NCBI RefSeq assembly: GCF_034259325.1 | Contig: NZ_JAXIVS010000013.1 | Span: 186,001 to 250,000 of the forward strand | Length of the DNA stretch: 64,000 nucleotides | From: Hyalangium ruber | GTDB lineage: Bacteria; Myxococcota; Myxococcia; Myxococcales; Myxococcaceae | Direction: 5' to 3' | Part shown: positions 61,578 through 64,000 of the stretch, piece by piece | How positions within the stretch are numbered: position 1 is the stretch's first letter | Layout of the letters: every line of letters starts with the position of its first letter | Program-made: the position numbers and the translations under genes | Notes under the pieces: generated by a model | Databases searched by the model: none | Told to the model about the DNA's origin: nothing | Seen by the model: only the letters and a program-made list of their open reading frames with translations

Positions 61578-63002
61578 GTGTCATCTCGCATTGTGCATCT
61601 CGTGACTCAATGTTGGCGGAAGTCTCCCGTGGTTTCGTTGCTAGCCGTGCTGAGCTTCTTGGCGCTGCCTTCTCCCGCGCATGCCGCGCTGGAGTCGGGG
61701 CCTCTCGAGATCGGCATGTACGGCCGCATGGGCGTGGCCTGGAATCCCCAGAACGGCCAGTTCGTTCAGGGCCAGACCCTGAACCTGCTGGGCGTGACGC
61801 TCGGTGGTCGTTTCGAGGAGGGTGACTACCTCGAGCCGACGATCAAGCTGCACATCGTGCGGCCCAGCACGGAGGACACCACCAAGACGTACTTCCACTT
61901 CGTCCTCACGCCGTCGATGTTCTCGGCCAACGGCTCGTTCCTGGGCGCCTTCGCCAACAACTTCTCGGCCAACCTGCGCATCGAGCTGTTCCAGGCGTAC
62001 CTGGAGGCCGGCAACATCTTCGTCCCGGATCTGAAGGTGTGGGCCGGCCAGCGCTTCTACCGCGGCACGGACGTCCACATCGCCGACTACTTCTATTTCA
62101 ACAACCTGGCCTCCCAGGGCTTCGGCGCCAAGTACAAGGGCCTGGACGTCGCCGTGCTGCTGCAGACCAACCGCAACCAGGGCCTGTACGCGATCGATCA
62201 GGACGGGGACCCGAACACCAGCAACCCGCTGATCCAGCGTCAGCGCACCACGTTCGTCGGCCAGTACGTGCTGCCGGTGATGGAGAAGCACTCGCTGCAG
62301 TTCCTGGGTGAGTTCCACTACCTGCCGGCCGCGCGTACCAACATTGGCAGCCAGGCGCTGGCGCGCCGCGACTACGGCTACGTGGGCGGCGTCAAGGGTC
62401 GCCTGGATCTGGGCAATGGCAGCTTCAACGAGCTGTCGGTGCGCGTCGGCGGCGGCATCGCCAACGGCGCCTTCGGTGCCTCGCAGACGTGGAGCACCTA
62501 CGGTCGGACCAACGAGGACGATCGCTACGGCGGCGCGCTGGGCGTCGAGGCGGTGGAGCACATCCTCGTGAACGTGAACCCGCTGCTCTCGCTCAACGGC
62601 TACGGCATCTTCCAGTACAGCCAGGGCGCCAGCGGCCTGTCACAGGACCACGCCATGAACTTCGCCACGGGCGTGCGCAGCTTCCTGTACCTGCACAACC
62701 AGTTCCACCTGATCAACGAGCTGAGCTTCCAGGGGGTCGCCACCGGCCTGCCGGAGGGCGTGGAGTCTCCGCCGCTGCCCTGGGCGACCAAGTTCTCCAT
62801 CGTGCCGACCATCGTCCCCTCGGGTGAGCGCTCGGCCTGGGCGCGGCCGCACCTGCGCTTCATCTACACGCTGGCCTACTACAGTGAGGGCGCGCGCAGC
62901 GCGGCTCGGGCGAACTCGTCCGTCGCCTCGCCGTACCTGCGCAACTTCGGTCCGCGCGAGTTCGGCCACTTCCTGGGCGCCCGCGCCGAGTGGTGGTTCT
63001 AA
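61578..63002 (+). CDS. Outer-membrane carbohydrate porin (maltoporin-like)
   Basis: The 474-residue product has a long signal peptide (VVSLLAVLSFLALPSPAHA) and an 18-strand-like beta-barrel rich in alternating aromatic residues. It ends in AEWWF, with a C-terminal aromatic residue as outer-membrane proteins have for BAM recognition. Maltoporin-like features are GMYGRMGVAWNPQNGQ, WAGQRFYRGTDVHIADYFYF (in part: AGQRFYRGTDVHIADY) and ANLRIELFQAYLEAGNIF (in part). It is divergent from the sugar ABC importer and probably supplies it with oligosaccharide. GTG 61578 is the likely start. Confidence 0.88.
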   Translation: MSSRIVHLVTQCWRKSPVVSLLAVLSFLALPSPAHAALESGPLEIGMYGRMGVAWNPQNGQFVQGQTLNLLGVTLGGRFEEGDYLEPTIKLHIVRPSTEDTTKTYFHFVLTPSMFSANGSFLGAFANNFSANLRIELFQAYLEAGNIFVPDLKVWAGQRFYRGTDVHIADYFYFNNLASQGFGAKYKGLDVAVLLQTNRNQGLYAIDQDGDPNTSNPLIQRQRTTFVGQYVLPVMEKHSLQFLGEFHYLPAARTNIGSQALARRDYGYVGGVKGRLDLGNGSFNELSVRVGGGIANGAFGASQTWSTYGRTNEDDRYGGALGVEAVEHILVNVNPLLSLNGYGIFQYSQGASGLSQDHAMNFATGVRSFLYLHNQFHLINELSFQGVATGLPEGVESPPLPWATKFSIVPTIVPSGERSAWARPHLRFIYTLAYYSEGARSAARANSSVASPYLRNFGPREFGHFLGARAEWWF

Positions 63003-63025
63003 ATCGGCCCGTTGTCTGGATGCTC

Positions 63026-63052
63026 CTGGGGCGGGCAGGCTTGCCGCCCTGG
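63026..63052 (+). terminator. Possible terminator hairpin after the porin gene
   Basis: GGGCGGGCA and TGCCGCCC pair with one bulged G and a short GGCT loop, 24-50 bases past the stop. No T-run follows. The call is tentative because this spacer is rich in G and C. Confidence 0.35.
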
Positions 63053-63131
63053 GCCCCGGCTCGCCCCCTCGGACATGTTGCCTGGGGGGGCAGCCGTTCA
63101 TAGAGAGAGTGAACAAGAATCGCGTGCTCGC

Positions 63132-63161
63132 TTGACTGCCGGAAAGACCGGTGTCTAGGGT
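63132..63161 (+). promoter_or_regulatory. Promoter of rpsA
   Basis: TTGACT at 63132-63137 and TAGGGT at 63156-63161 are 18 bases apart. This pattern (TTGAC with a TAGGGT-type -10 box) is typical of strong vegetative promoters in myxobacteria. It implies a leader of about 105 bases before the ATG at 63273. Confidence 0.65.
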
Positions 63162-63173
63162 GCGCGGCTTCCA

Positions 63174-63190
63174 GTCCCCAAGGTGGGGAC
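63174..63190 (+). promoter_or_regulatory. Hairpin GTCCCC-aaggt-GGGGAC in the rpsA leader
   Basis: A perfect 6-bp stem with a 5-base loop lies right after the predicted transcription start. S1 controls its own translation through leader structure in E. coli, so a regulatory role is plausible. It may also simply stabilise the mRNA 5' end. Confidence 0.4.
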
Positions 63191-63272
63191 ACACGAGGTT
63201 CCCGTCGCGCCCCGCGGGTGACTTTCGTGACGAACAGGGGCAGCTGTACCCGTTTCCAAGGACTTTCAATTC

Positions 63273-64000
<728 letters not shown>

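Larger units (their letters stand above)
63003..63272. other. Spacer between porin and rpsA
   Basis: This 270-base spacer contains the possible porin terminator, the rpsA promoter and the rpsA leader hairpin listed separately. I see no gene in it. Confidence 0.6.

Overview
The window is about 64 kb of very GC-rich, densely packed bacterial chromosome with strong GC-at-third-position codon use. The gene content points to a myxobacterium, most likely of the Cystobacterineae (Myxococcus/Archangium/Cystobacter-like). The evidence is a kinase-ATPase-histidine kinase giant protein, a MYXO-CTERM sorting tail, DUF4388 and AgmX/PglI-type domains, many lipoproteins, and housekeeping genes with delta-proteobacterial features. 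I see no tRNA, rRNA, CRISPR array, prophage or insertion sequence. Genus assignment is inference. 

Layout. 1-6.8 kb (minus strand): a kinase with an AAA-type ATPase region running off the left edge, a DUF4336 protein, a UbiB-type kinase and NhaA. 7-13.7 kb: mutS, a DUF3592 membrane protein, a luciferase-like oxidoreductase (minus) and a cell-wall amidase. 13.7-19.9 kb (minus): a 1770-residue kinase/ATPase/GAF/histidine kinase and a TVP38 membrane protein. 20.2-29.1 kb: a KGG-repeat stress protein, a small protein with two Kef-type antiporters, a TsaC-type enzyme, a membrane protein, xerD, a Uma2-fold protein, a phosphoesterase and a convergent DUF4388 protein. 29.3-38.6 kb: trpS, scpA, scpB and a pseudouridine synthase with an extraordinary repeat tail, then a HEAT-repeat lipoprotein and a TPR/double cyclic-nucleotide-domain protein. 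38.6-47.5 kb: an exported glycoside hydrolase, a MshEN-domain protein, a lipoprotein, a permease followed by an AhpD-like gene interrupted by one in-frame TGA, rtcA, a glycosyltransferase and a small membrane protein. 47.7-58.3 kb: sppA, a lipoprotein, a Mrp/ApbC ATPase, two small proteins, and a fatty-acid/acyl-CoA oxidation group (3-hydroxyacyl-CoA dehydrogenase, amidohydrolase lipoprotein, enoyl-CoA hydratase, two acyl-CoA dehydrogenases around a TonB-like protein). 58.3-64 kb: a sugar ABC importer without its ATPase, a divergent sugar porin, and the start of rpsA. 

The most interesting item is the AhpD-like gene at 42759-43379 (minus). Its only interruption is a TGA exactly where the family has the second Cys of the catalytic CxxC. 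The spacing to the upstream Glu and downstream His is the same as in AhpD. Immediately after the TGA there is a 6-bp hairpin with a GGUC loop placed like the SECIS element of E. coli fdhF. I read it as a selenocysteine-containing peroxidase rather than a pseudogene. Other points worth a second look are a 17-unit, 45-bp coding repeat on the pseudouridine synthase, a cyclase-like domain that has lost its metal-binding aspartates, a near-identical internal duplication in the glycoside hydrolase, and a second cyclic-nucleotide domain without its phosphate-binding Arg. 

All calls come from reading translations and motifs by eye; no database search was run.
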